From Phragmites australis (lineage: Eukaryota; Streptophyta; Magnoliopsida; Poales; Poaceae): a stretch of DNA of 64,000 bases. The DNA lies in NCBI RefSeq assembly GCF_958298935.1, contig NC_084927.1:38568501-38632500 (forward strand), written 5' to 3'. Positions 10,241 through 23,300 of the stretch are shown one piece after another. The notes under the pieces were generated by a model, which did no database searches, was not told the DNA's origin, and was given only the letters and a program-made list of their open reading frames with translations. How positions within the stretch are numbered: the first letter of the stretch is position 1; every line of letters begins with the position of its first letter. Both the position numbers and the translations under genes were made by a program.

Positions 10241-12222
10241 GGGCTCTGGATCAGCTTTTTATCTGTACAAGATATGGTGTGTTTTGTGCGCACATTGAGG
10301 CGTGTAACATAGGCGATTACTTGAGAGAATGTGCATAGATTTGTTCCTTGTTCTTGTGCATATGCCCTCTTGTTTTTATTTTTTAGTGGTTAATAGTTTC
10401 CTTTTTGTGCTTCTGTGCATAGTACAAGTAACAGGGATGTGTTTATGACAGGAATGCTCTTAAATCCAGAGAAGTTTGCTTTCTTTATTTTTTTGGTTGA
10501 AAATTTGTGATGGCTATGGAAGTTAGGTTTGAGGATTCAGATACTTGGTCTTGCTTGTGCTGTATGTTTATTTTCTGGAGCTAGTTGTTTGATATGTTGC
10601 GAGTAATACTCCAATGTTTTGCATGTAGTTATGCACTGCAAATATGTTAGTATTTATCAGTAATCTGGTAGGGTGAAGTTATAGTTTGTTTTGATTATTT
10701 CATCGTGTTGTGTCCATTGAACTGGGTCTTGCAGTATCCAATCCAGTCTGGCTGGCTGGGCCAGTTGTGATGTTGGCTTGGTCCAGTCCAGGCTGCCTTG
10801 ACCGACAGGGGACGCCCAAGCTGCTGTCAGTGAATTCTGCCCTAGGGTTGTGGATTTTTGGCGAAGCAACACTAACAGACGACTTGGAGACATGCTGGCT
10901 ACTGCTGAGATCAGTCGAGGCTACATAACATTCAGCAGTAGGTATCATTCTGTTGGACTCTGCTTACTTGTCATCACTCTCCCGAGCATCCACCTATAGT
11001 ATAGTGTAGTATAGTTGTACCATCATCATCATTTTGTGCTGCAAGTGTTCAAAATTCACAAGTCACAGGTTTGGTTATTAGCTTAATTAACCCGAGCCTG
11101 CAAACTGACCAAGTTACCAATAGAGGAGTTTAAGTTAGGTATCCTATGATTAGGATTTAGGAAGGAACGTGGCTGTATGTATCATTTTGTCTGGCTTTTG
11201 CTGCAGTGTACTCTTGAGATGAATATTGTTATTTCTTGCAGTGACCACTGATGAGTAGCCCTTGTTTATTTAGGGATGAAGTGATGAGTCCTTTATGCAT
11301 CGATCTTTTAGTTTAGCGGGTGCTGTTTCTGACTGAGCCGAGCCAAAAAGAAGATGTAATCAGGGATGGATTAAAAACTTAGGCTTTTTTAGGGGCAGAA
11401 AAGGGATGGATCATAAAAAGGCAAGGCTGCCTGCCTAACAGTATCAGGTATGAGCTCAACACGAGCTGCCTTTTGCCACCATTGCATTTGCCTTCCGCTC
11501 TCTATCTGCGGTTCTGGCTTCAGCTTCAGTTAATTTATCTATTGGCAGCAGGCAGCAGAACAAGAAGAAGTAGAGCAACAAGCAATGGCTGGCACCAAAC
11601 TCTCCACTCTGTCTAAGCATCTCGGAATCTATATATCAAGCTGCTGCTGCTGATGAGAACGCATTTCCTTTCCTTCTGTATATTATTTTTTGCTGGATCA
11701 TATCTTTTGGTGGCTACCGTATGTGGTGTAGTGTGGTGCTGCTGCCCCTGCACTAGACTGGAGGAGGCTTTTGGCAAAAGAGGACCTGCTTTAGCTCAAT
11801 CTTTTTGTTGGTATTGCAAGCCTAGTAGTAATACTAATCTCTCTCTGTCTCTCTGTGCCAAAAGGGAGGGGAGGCTTTGGTTTGGTGCGCATGAAGTGAA
11901 CGAGTTAAACCATTGCAGCAGCAGAAGAAAAGCTGAAAGCCAGACGTTCTGCATGCAGCTGAGACTGAGAGAATTGATCGAAACAGTCAGTCTGCCGGTC
12001 TGTCTGCCCGTAATTAACCACCAATGCTCGTAGCGTACTTGATTATTACTCTCTCTGTTGCTTTAATTTTGGTCAGGCAATCTCTTTTCAGAGCCAGCGC
12101 CGTGAATATATATCGATCGAGATCTTCCCCGAATCAACTACTGCATGCTACCACAGTAGTACTGAACAATCAGCGTCAGTGGTTCTGATTGAATGCCACG
12201 CAGCACACCATACCATAGCATC
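10241..12222. other. 3' UTR of RMR gene then intergenic; no gene supported
   Basis: The first few hundred bases are T-rich and fit a 3' UTR. Beyond that, the frame at 11653-12033 (126 residues) has no family signature, and a 22-codon ATG frame at 11585 is equally unsupported. CTG and CT repeats account for most of the open frames. Confidence 0.45.
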
Positions 12223-12230
12223 CAGTCACG

Positions 12231-12650
12231 CAGGGGTGGTTAGTAAGGTTATTTCGGTTCGGTTTTTTAGGTTTATAAAAAATCAGTTTTTAAAAAACTA
12301 AAAACCGTTTTACACTAACAAATATAAAAAACTAAACTTGATTAACCTATTAATTTCGGTACGGTTATATCATATTTTAGTTTTAAACTGCGAAATCTTT
12401 AAGAGGAGGAATGGAGGTTTACCGTGCATGCGAGCAGCGAGAGAAGGGGACTGCGTGGGCATGAGTCGGGCGAGGGGAAGTGCGCTGATTTAAAAACCGA
12501 ACAGAACAAACTGTTCATTAAATTAGTCTGTTTTTTAAAATTGAAAACCAAATTAAAAAAGAAAATCATTTTAAAAACCGAACAGAACAAATTGTAAAAG
12601 TCGGTTTTTGGGTTCAGCTTCGGTTTTCGAATATTATTTGGCCACCCCTA
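12231..12650. mobile_element. hAT-type MITE, 420 bp
   Basis: The left end CAGGGGTGG and the complement of the right end (TAGGGGTGG) form the terminal inverted repeat, matching hAT consensus ends. The flanking 8 bp repeats are CAGTCACG (12223-12230) and CAGTCACA (12651-12658), seven of eight identical. The interior is full of AAAACCGAACAGAACAAA-type repeats in both orientations and has no transposase. Confidence 0.85.
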
Positions 12651-12942
12651 CAGTCACAGTGTGACATGGATGGATGCATGCATAATACTGTGCTGGAGCT
12701 GAATACACCGACCGCAGCAGGTTCTGTTCAATCTTCATGTTGCTCAGTTCTTGTCTAGCAACGAGGGGATCAAGCTTAATTCCTTACTGACTTGTAGCTG
12801 ACACAATCCAATCCAATCAACAGGAATCCATTTTCCAGTGGAGCAGCTGACGGATGTGTCACTTCCTCCTGCAGTGCATGCAGTAGTGCAGATGCAGACA
12901 GAGCATTAACATGGCATGCAATTGTCCATCGATGTACTGACT

Positions 12943-12966
12943 GATACCGATACTGATACTGATACT
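12943..12966. repeat. (GATACY)n microsatellite
   Basis: Four tandem hexamers, GATACC then three of GATACT. Confidence 0.8.
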
Positions 12967-13156
12967 GTGCATAGGATAGGAGTATGTGCAGCTCAATGGC
13001 TAGTATCCCCACATGTCATACTTGCTTTATGGAAACTCTGCTCGTGTGGCTGCGCTGTAATAAGCATCGGGCGAGAGTGTTTGTGAGTGTGTATATAAGA
13101 CGTGGAATAACTATTACTCAGATATTGAACTAATGATGTAAAATTACACGTGTGTG

Positions 13157-13227
13157 TATATATATATATATTAAATGAAAGTTTTATTAACTCTTATAGT
13201 TAGATGTACATATATATATATATATAT
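13157..13227. repeat. Two (TA)n tracts
   Basis: Alternating TA runs at about 13157-13172 and 13209-13227 are separated by about 36 bp. Confidence 0.8.
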
Positions 13228-14371
13228 TGTCAGTTAATTAATATTTTGATAGATCGATTAATTGGATCCACTAATGTCAATATGACAGACCGCATCATTA
13301 TATATAATATAGCAGAGTGATAGGGGTACAAGTAAATGAGTGAATGCTTTTTTAGGTGGTGCTGTCGTAGTTATTGAGGACATCCCCTCAAAAGAAAAAA
13401 AATGCACCAACAAAGCGAGAATAATAAAAATTGAAAAAGTAGTTGGGCCCCTCCCCTGTCGTCTACGCTGGCAATGATCTGGTTACAAACACCAATCATA
13501 TGCTCAAACTTACACCTATGTCCATAATCGCACATATATTTTTCCCCAAACATCTATCCTATTTGTTAGGAAGAACAGAATGCGCCAGTTTGCATCATCA
13601 CTTTGGCACACGTTTGTTTATAATGTAAACAATCACAAATGATAGTGAAATGTGACATTGGAAAAAAAGAGATAAATATATTTGTGGTGAACATTTACAG
13701 CAAGCCCCACCAAACAACTAGTTTTGCCACTTTTCATAGTACCACCTGAATCTAACTGGAAGCATTTGTATTTTGCAAGAATAGAAGCCCTCCGGAGAAA
13801 CAAAAGAAGCAAAGATTCTATTTAATCTCTACTATTTTAGTTCCGTGTCACATCTTTTCAATGTCCTCTTCATATTTAATATTTTTTTTTAAATTTAAAT
13901 AATTTATTATCTTTTATCATTCATCTTTATCCTTCAACCTCTCCATCTCATTACTACATATGAATATAGAATTCGTTTTATTAATAAAAATAAATAAAAA
14001 TTTAAGAGAAAAATTAGCACATAATTTCTTCTTTTTTTTGGATCCCATTATAAAATCAAATTATGATATGGCTCTCGACATATTCATTCGGCAATACTCC
14101 CCTGACATGTCCATATCTCTATATTTAATTTATGCTTAATATTTCTATATCTAATATTTATATTTTCATTTTAACAGTTAAAATAGTCTAAATGTAAATC
14201 TACTGGTGTGGTCTCTCCTCTGCTCTGCTATACTCTGGTGCATAAATAAATAAACGAAACCAAAGATAAGACTTCCGCCTCAACCCCTCCTGGTTTCCAA
14301 TACTTTGGATTCGGACTTGCTCCGCCGGTTCCCTCCTCCTTCCCCGCACCCGGTGATCGTCTGCGGCGGCG

Positions 14372-17300
14372 ATGGCGGCGCCGGCGCTGTGGCAGCCGCA
14401 GGAGGAGGGGCTCCGCGAGATCTGCACCCTCCTGGAGGCGCACATCTCCCCCAACTCCGACCAGGCACGCATCTGGCAGCAGCTCCAGCACTACAGCCAG
14501 TTCCCCGACTTCAACAACTACCTCGTCTTCCTCCTCGCCCGCGGAGAGGTCGGTCCGTCATCCCCTCTTGGCCCCTTCCCCTTGCCCGCTACCTCAATCG
14601 CTCGCATCTTCTGATCGCCATGCCTTCAGAAAAGGCTAGGGTTTTGGGATGCTCCGATGCTACTGGCTCTCTGCTGTTTGGGTCCCAAATTTTATTTATT
14701 TTTAAATCTTCGCTACCGATCAGTTGCTCTGCCTTTGAGTGTTCGATGCTTTGATTGCTAGGATAGACTAGTGCTCAGTCAATTTGTGTTGTTTCCATGC
14801 TAGCTGCCATGCGGTTCCAAGTAGCGTTCCAATTTAGTCGAATCATGATGATAGGTAAGTTAAAGCGTGTTACTTGACTCTGTAGATTCCAAGGTAGCGG
14901 CCGGAATTCAGTGCATGGATCGTGTGTGCTCTGTTCAAAAGAAAAATCGATGTGCCTGTGATTCGGTGTAAACAGTTACGGATGTTAGGCGTGTTATTGT
15001 GTACCAAAAAAAATGTGCTAACAATTAAGCTAAAAGGCGAATGTTCACACAAGGCTGCCTACCTATGTAGCGTTTCATGTTCCTCTGGCAGTAATTTAAG
15101 GTGTCATGTTGTATTGTCAAGTATGGCTTAGGCTATGCAAATATGCCCTGAAGTAGGTGCAGGGAAAGAATCTAGTACTTGCTTCCATGTTAATTTGGCT
15201 ACTAGCAAACCTTTGCCACTGCAGTATGTCATATTGTGATCATGGTTTCTCAAATTCACACTAAAAAAATTGCCGATGAACCAAATTATTGAAAATGCGA
15301 ATCAAGTGATAGACCAAAAGTGCCTGGTTTTAGCAGTACGAGAACTAACAACCGGAATAATGAGAACCCTTGAGCAGTTGTAAGTGTACTCTGGAAACTT
15401 GCTCACATGGCTAGTTATTCAGCCTAGTTGTTTGATCTCTAGTCCTAGTGTTTGTTAGTTTTGACCTGTGATGGTCCCATGGAGCTCTACATAAGCATTG
15501 AGAGGTGGGTGACCACTTGCTAACCGCTATTTAGAACATTTCTCTTTGCACTCTTGTTAGAGCTATTGATCATAGGACATAGCTATATTTTTATGCTTTG
15601 AGGGGTTTGAAGGAGCGAGCGTGTGATTTAATTGTCCACAATAGAAACCATATGGTAGTGTGATCTAGACTCTGGAACATGGAAGAAATAACACATTCAA
15701 GATGATCTGTTGGATTGCTACTTACTTTTCCCTACTGGCAACAATTTGTATTTTGCTATTGCTGAATTTAATTTCAGGTTTGATGGCAAGTATAATTAGT
15801 AGTAGTAAACAATGAATTGAGTCAACAGGACCATGACATCCATTTAAACAAGGCCTCAATATGGGATGAATATTGTAGATTGCCTGCTTCCGTTGCTTTT
15901 TCCCCCCTGAAAGATTCTTTTTAGAATTTTTTTTTGTGTTGAGATTGTTTCTAAGAATATATGGTTTCACATATCATGTAGACGTAGCCATGCAAGTAGT
16001 TCATAAGTTGTCAACCTTAGTTATGGAGCAAAATTTGCTCTTGATCCAGCTAGCGTTTTTTGTGGTCTAGCTTACATCTGCTTGAATTTCCTGTTTGCAC
16101 CAGGGGAAATCTATTGAAGTTAGACAAGCTGCTGGTCTTCTGTTGAAAAATAATTTGCGAACGACTTTCACTTCCATGCCTCCTCCATCTCAGCAATACG
16201 TTAAATCTGAGCTGTTGCCATGTATAGGGGCAACCGATAGGGCAATTAGATCCACAGTTGGAACAGTCGTCAGTGTACTTTTTCAAATTGTTCGAGTCGC
16301 TGGGTGGATTGAGTTGTTTCAGGCCCTGCACAAGTGTTTGGACAGTAATGATCTAGGTCATATGGAAGGTGCAATGGATGCTATATACAAGGTAATATGC
16401 ACTCCTGGCATACTTTACTTTTAGTTCTGATTTTGTTTGTAGAAAGCTTGAACCACTTAATAGATAAATAGCATGAGGGAGCCCTACTATATGTTGTACA
16501 CAGTAAAGCAGCATGCTGTAGTGGATCTTACATTTTGCATGCTCAGATGCTTGCTTGCTGATGACAGATCTGTGAGGATGTCCCTGAAGAGCTTGATGTT
16601 GATGTTCCTGGTTTGTCTGAACGGCCGATCAATGTATTCATGCCAAGGATGCTGCAGGTCTGTTTTCGAGTTATTCATCCATACATAACCAATTACTTAC
16701 CTAAACAATTGACACTTTCACTTCTGCTCTCTATAAATGGTCAATTTTTATGTGTTCGTACACCAGTTGCCTGTACTTCAGCTAAGCATGCTTCTGTGGA
16801 GGTGTACGGATGCTTGCACAGTCTGGTTTATCATGTAACGGGGTTTCATGTTAACACACATTTTGATTGATTTTTCAGTTTTTCCAGTCTCCACATGCAA
16901 GTCTTAGAAAACTCGCATTGGGCTGCATCAATCAGTACATTGTGGTGATGCCATCGGTAAGAGTCCCACCTCCATCTCCATCTTATCTTTCTCAATGCTT
17001 TTGACTAATTGTTTGGATTCACATGCAGGCACTCTATATGTCCATGGATCAGTACCTTCAGGGATTATTCAACCTTGCAAAGGACCCTTCAGCAGATGTT
17101 CGGAAACTGGTATTCACCATAGATAATTACGCATCATGATGCTATCTTATTTGTAAGAGAATTGAACATTATGGCACGTGTACTTGTTTGCAAGAGAATT
17201 TGAATTACACATTTGATTTCACAGGATTCAAATGCATACAGATGTAACTTGCATAATTGAAGTAGATTTTATTTCCTAGCTGACTTGTCTCAAGTACAAA

Positions 17301-20300
17301 TTCTAATGATGATAACAAATTACATATTCCATCTTCATAATGATCCCTGTTTCTTTGGTAGGTTTGTTCGGCCTGGGTTCAGCTCATTGAAGTGCGGCCG
17401 TCAATTTTGGAGGTACATCATGTTTGCTGTCTGTTAGATTTGATTTCCTGCTCTCACCTAATAAATCTTGGCCGTGTAGTTAGTGTTCCAACTTTTCTCC
17501 TTTTCCTGTATCTTTTTTCCACAAATCTTTTGATGGCCCATATGAAAGATTTACTTTGCCATGACTCTTGTTGTATTATTTAATAGCTTACGAGTTGCCC
17601 TGTTGGGCTCAAGCTGTGTGCCATTCCATCTACGGACAATATGTGATTGTCCTAGAGACCTAGACTAGTTACTTGTTTGTCTGTAGAACTTACTAATCTT
17701 CATCGGTAGACTTTTCTGGTTACTATTAAGTTGCTTATGCCCTTGTAATCTTATGCTGGATCTGACATTGGATATTGAAACTGCAGCCACATCTAAAAAA
17801 TGTTACCGAATTGATCCTTCAAGCTAATAAAGATTCAGATGATGAAGTCGCTCTGGAGGCTTGTGAATTCTGGTATGTTTTCTGTGAAAACGGTAACCCA
17901 CATGTCATCAGAAACGAGTGTACAATTGACTGCACAAAGAATGCACCTCGGAATTCTCCTTAAAAAATGCACCTAGGAATCGCCATTGACTATCTGAATC
18001 TGAGTTGTATTGGCAGTACTAATGAGGGCTGTGCTGTGACGGCCACACCCCTGATCACAATTTAATCAGCTGTTGCTTCTAACTCTTGAAATTCAGTATT
18101 TTTTTTATGCTCACATTCTTTTAGTGACATGTTCAAATTGAAAACAAAGTCCGAATGATTAATGACACGGTTAGGAATAAAAGTCTTTTGATCTTTTTTA
18201 AACGCTGTGTTAGTGTTCTAACTGTTATACTTTTCAGGTCTGCGTACTGTGATGTCAGCATGCCACCTGAAGGTTTACGGGAGTTCTTGCCACGCTTAAT
18301 CCCGGTACATGTCTCTCTTACTTCAAATTTGTGCAGATGTACAATTGGAGCTAGTTACAATTTCTTACGTTTCACTTTTGTTTTTCTAGACTTTGTTGTC
18401 GAATATGGTATATGCTGATGATGATGAATCACTTGCTGATGCTGAGGTGTGGTAATTTTTTTTGTATCTTGCATGTTTGACCAGTGGGTCATCAGTGGCA
18501 GTGTCTTATTCTGATAAATATTATATGTTTTTCAGGAAGACGAATCCTTTCCAGATAGGGACCAGGTTGGTTATGATCGTTTTTGAACAATTATCCTTAA
18601 TGGCTTCATTTTATGAATGGCTCCATCGGGACCATCTATCATAGTGGTTAGGTCTGTGCTTGCTCAGCAGAATGGAGTGCATTCTAGCTTTAAATCATTT
18701 CACAAGAGGCAGGGAGGAGATTTATTTTTGGTTGGAGGTGGGGTGGTGCATCAGCAATGCATTGACCAAGCTGATTTCTAGTTTGAGGTCATTCTTTTGC
18801 TGCATTTTGCTTAACAAGAGAGCTTAACCTTGCAGTCCTGTACTGCTGAACTGTAAAAGGCATATAGCATATTGGGGATTTTTCAGTGGCTGTTTTTTTT
18901 TGGAAGTTAATTATCACTAGCATTATATAGAACAATGAGAGCCTCATTAACAAGTTTTCAGCGTTTATGTTCTGTTTGTTTTCTTGCTGTGAATGAGATG
19001 TAGACAATATGTAACAGGATCTGAAGCCCCGTTTTCATGCCTCTCGATTTCATGGATCTGAAACTGGAGAAGACGATGTGAGTTCAGATTTTTTTCCCCT
19101 CTCTTTTTAAGCAGCTGGATGCTTTTGCCAACCCAGACCAACTCATCAATTTATTTATTTTTTAAAAACTGGTAATTTGAACAGGATGACGATGATGCTG
19201 TAAATGTCTGGAACTTGCGGAAGTGTAGTGCTGCTGGGTTGGATGTCCTCTCTAATGTGTTTGGCGACGACATCCTTCCAACTTTAATGCCTTTGATTGA
19301 GGTAATTTGTACTCGTGGCACTTTAGCTATGATGTTTTTTTTTTTGTTGAAAACTATTACTCAAATGACTTGGAAGTTGGAACTATCCCCTAAAAAAAGG
19401 GCCTTGAACTGAGCCTTTTCCATGGCTTTTGGCAAAACATGTGGGTTTATCATTTCTTTTTAATGCACATTATCGTTTTCCCTCTAAATACTGTTCAGGC
19501 TTTGTGTTTACTTGAAAAACAATGTGAAACTCCTCCGTAACCACTGTAAATTGTAATTATTAGCACTAGTCAACTAGCATGACAGGAAAGCCCTGAAAGG
19601 CTGAAAGCCATTCCTGAAAGTTGCCTGGTCGTCAAAAGTGCAAAAACAATCTAGTTATTGCATTAGGTGTTAGTAATGGCTATTTTCGTAATGCTTTTCC
19701 TGATATTATTGGTTGGTTGTCGAAGTGTGTATACCTTTGGGTGCCTTTGTGTTATAATTGGTCTGATATTTATGGTTGCTTGCTGTTCCTAATCTTGCAT
19801 CTTTTGGTTAAATGTACATCAATTTCTGTAATTTGCAGCAAAATTTGGCTCGGACAGATGATGATTCTTGGAAGGAGAGGGAAGTTGCTGTTTTGTCTCT
19901 TGGTGCTATAGCAGAAGGATGCATTGCTGGTTTATATCCCCACCTTCCACCGGTAATTTTAACGAGTAATGGATAATTGTTGCTATGTTCATATGCGTTG
20001 CAAGAATAGCAGTCAATTCTCTCCTCTTTTATGGTATAAATGTGTAAAGATCTCATTGTTTTAGCTGACTAGGTGCCAAATCATCTTGATACCATCATGT
20101 AACACAAGTTTAACATTCCTTAGACTTAGTTATCAGAGGCAATTATATAGACTAATTACTTTATTATGTCATGAATCCTTGAGAACATAGCTATAAGTTG
20201 TTTCACAATATGTGGTAATTTTGAAATGCTTATTGCAGAAGCATACTATTGTTGCAATCTTTAATATTTACAGGATGAACTTAATTAAAAATATTATTCA

Positions 20301-23300
20301 ATAGTATTACCACTTTCAGTTATTTTTATTAGATTTTTTGTCTGCTATTGGCTTTAATCAATTTATTATCTTCCACTGTATGTCTATGCTGCTTGCTTGT
20401 TATATATGTTGTACATTCTATAAGATATCTTATTTAAATGCAGATTGTTGCCTTTCTAATTCCACTTCTTGATGACAAATTTCCTCTTATACGGAGTATT
20501 ACGTGTTGGACCCTCTCTCGATACAGCAAATTCATTGTTCAGGTAATAGGGCACCCTTATTGCTACTGTTATTCTTATTCCTGCCATTCTAGGGTTTCAC
20601 TGAAGGCTCATTCTGTTCATACTACGTTTTTTTAGATGTTCAGATCATGTTTTAGGAATGTGGAGTGTTCATTTATGCATCGTATTTTCTGAAGGGTCAT
20701 TTATGCATTGTCAAATTCATATATTTATGGTTCTTATTAAACTGTTCTTTTTAACAATGCAGAGCCTTGGTCATCCAAATGGCCGTGAACAATTTGATAA
20801 GATTCTCATGGGTTTGCTCAGAAGGATACTGGATACTAACAAAAGAGTGCAAGAGGCTGCTTGTTCGGCATTTGCAACTCTTGAAGAGGTTATTTACATA
20901 TCTTAGAATGCTTTTCTGCCTTGAGAACTTGTGTACAATAATACATATTTGTTTTCTGTTTTCAGGAAGCTGCAGAAGAATTGGTACCCTGTTTGGAAGT
21001 AATTTTGCAGCACCTCATGTGTGCCTATGGAAAATACCAGGTTCTTCAAAAAATGAATATTCTTATTTTGCAAACACACTGAATGTTACTGTTCAATGAC
21101 TGCTACCCAGGGTTAACCTTACCGACCGGAGCTCGGTAGCTCCGGCGGTAACCGAAAATTCGCGGTTACCGCGATAACCGGTCAAAAATTCAAAAAAATT
21201 CGGACAAAATTCATTTGGCAAAATTTGAAATTTGAAAAAAAATTCACGATTTTAGCCGTTCGGTAACCGGTCGGTTTGGATCGGTTACCGAGCGGTTTTC
21301 TCGAATTTTCCGTATTGTCGGTAACCGCTTGGTTTTCTCGGTAACCGCTCGGTTTTCTCGATTTATCGAGCGGTTTTCTCGATTTTCAGTGAAGTTCAAC
21401 AAAAAACCTAAAAATTATCTCAATCTTGTAAAATCAATAACTAATTCATCTGAGCTTCAAATCAAGTGAAACAAATTTTGTTGGTTTCCTTGTGACATGA
21501 TCTACATGATAAAAGTATTTATACTCATAAAAAAGTTCAAAATTTTCTGTGAGAAATTGTATTTGTTAAATCAAGTTAAATGCATAGTTTACGCTTTGCT
21601 AATCCAAAAATCATGAAACTAATTTTGTTAGTCTTCTTACATGGTCCTATGTCTTTTAAAAATACATGAACTCATGAATTAGTTATTGTAACATGCATGA
21701 TTGTGTAAATGTGTTGCGACTAGATTAATTTATAACTGACCCATCACACCTCAAAAATTAGTGAAACCACTTTCATTAGCTTATTTATACTATGATTTAC
21801 GTAGGAAAAATAATAGTAGACATTAACAAGTTAATTACAGTGCTGTTTCTTAATATATTCACTTTATGCTTGTGAACTTTGTAAAAATCATAGAGAAATT
21901 AATAAAACTCTAAATAAAGTGAAATCAATTTTAAAGATTATCTTAAAATACGTTTTACACAAGAAAAATATGTGTTTGCATGTTACACTTTTCCTTAACA
22001 TGAGTTAATAACTGAGCCGCACGCTTCAATTTTTTTTCATTTTTTTAAAACTTCCTCCCTATAGAATATGATGCAAATGACATTATTTTTGAAATTTTTC
22101 TTCACAGAAGGTCTTAGAATTGTGTCTAGTTTTTTTAAGGTTTTTTTTATTTATATTTTTTCGAATTTTTTGAATTCAAATTCGGTTACCGTTCGGTTTC
22201 TGAAACCGGACCGGACCGAGAAGGTCGGTAACCGCGATTTTTGGACGGTTACCGTCGCATTTGTGAACCGTGCTGCTACCTCAGCTCTCATATTTTTTAT
22301 TCTAATTTTATGTGTTGCTTCTGAGCAGAGACGAAACCTCCGGATACTCTATGATGCTCTTGGTACTCTTGCAGATGCTGTCGGAGCAGAACTAAACCAG
22401 GTGCCAACAATTTCATGAATTCTTCTTTGTCTTATTCTTTTTGTCATAAAGCAAGCAATTTGGTTCTTCTGGGCTCCTTATCGGCATGTTCTTTTGTGTG
22501 CTGATTCCTTATGAAGATGCTAATTTTTCTAAGATGCTACGCAGGCGAAATATCTAGATATATTTATGCCGCCTTTAATCGCGAAATGGCAGCAACTTTC
22601 CAATTCTGACAAAGATCTATTTCCGCTGCTTGAATGCTTTACATCTATTGCACAGGTAATGTTATTTTAATCTGCCTCTGCAAACCATCTATGTGATTCT
22701 GAACATGCATTAAGGTGTTTAGCATCCATGTTAGAATTTTCTTTGTGATTATCTTGGTTATAAATTCAGTGCAGTCTATAAAATTGTCCTGATGAAAATT
22801 TGATATAGTTTATCTAGGGTTATTGAAGATTTCATTTGATTGTAACAATTTGGGAATAGGAGCTGCTTTCAGTTGCCTATCTTGATTCCAAACTAGAAGA
22901 ATGTGAATGATTAGGACACTATCTACAATGTTGATTTTTTTTCCCTGAGCTGTTCCTGAAGTTATTCCATTATAATATTGAATCTCTAATGCCTTATAAT
23001 ATATTTAATCTTTTCAGGCATTGGGACCAGGATTTGCTCAGTTTGCTGAGCCAGTGTTTCAGAGGTGCATCAACCTTATCCAGTCCCAACAGCTGGCAAA
23101 GGTCTGTGCAATATTTTCTGAGATTCCATTTAACTGATTTGAGTGATGCTGTCTGTGAGTTGTTCATCTCACCCATCCTAAAGTAGTCTACTTTGTTTTG
23201 ATACATAGTTCAGTGTCACATTTATTTGTTTGTTTTTTCATTTCAACCGCAGCTTTACTTTACAACCACACTAGCCCAATGCTCTACTTGCTAGGATAAC

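Larger units (their letters stand above)
12659..14371. other. Intergenic, AT-rich; promoter and leader of transportin gene at right end
   Basis: No gene is seen. (GATACT)n lies at about 12943-12966 and (TA)n runs at about 13157-13172 and 13209-13227. Sequence turns C-rich from about 14270, which fits the 5' leader of the transportin gene. Confidence 0.5.

Noticed and set aside
11653..12033. A 126-codon frame with a hydrophobic N-terminus, downstream of the RMR gene.
   Set aside because: No family signature, composition shaped by CTG and CT repeats, and no supporting splice or promoter signals.
18640..18700. A tRNA-like TAGTGGTTAGG box in transportin intron 10.
   Set aside because: It lacks a proper B box and cannot fold into a cloverleaf.
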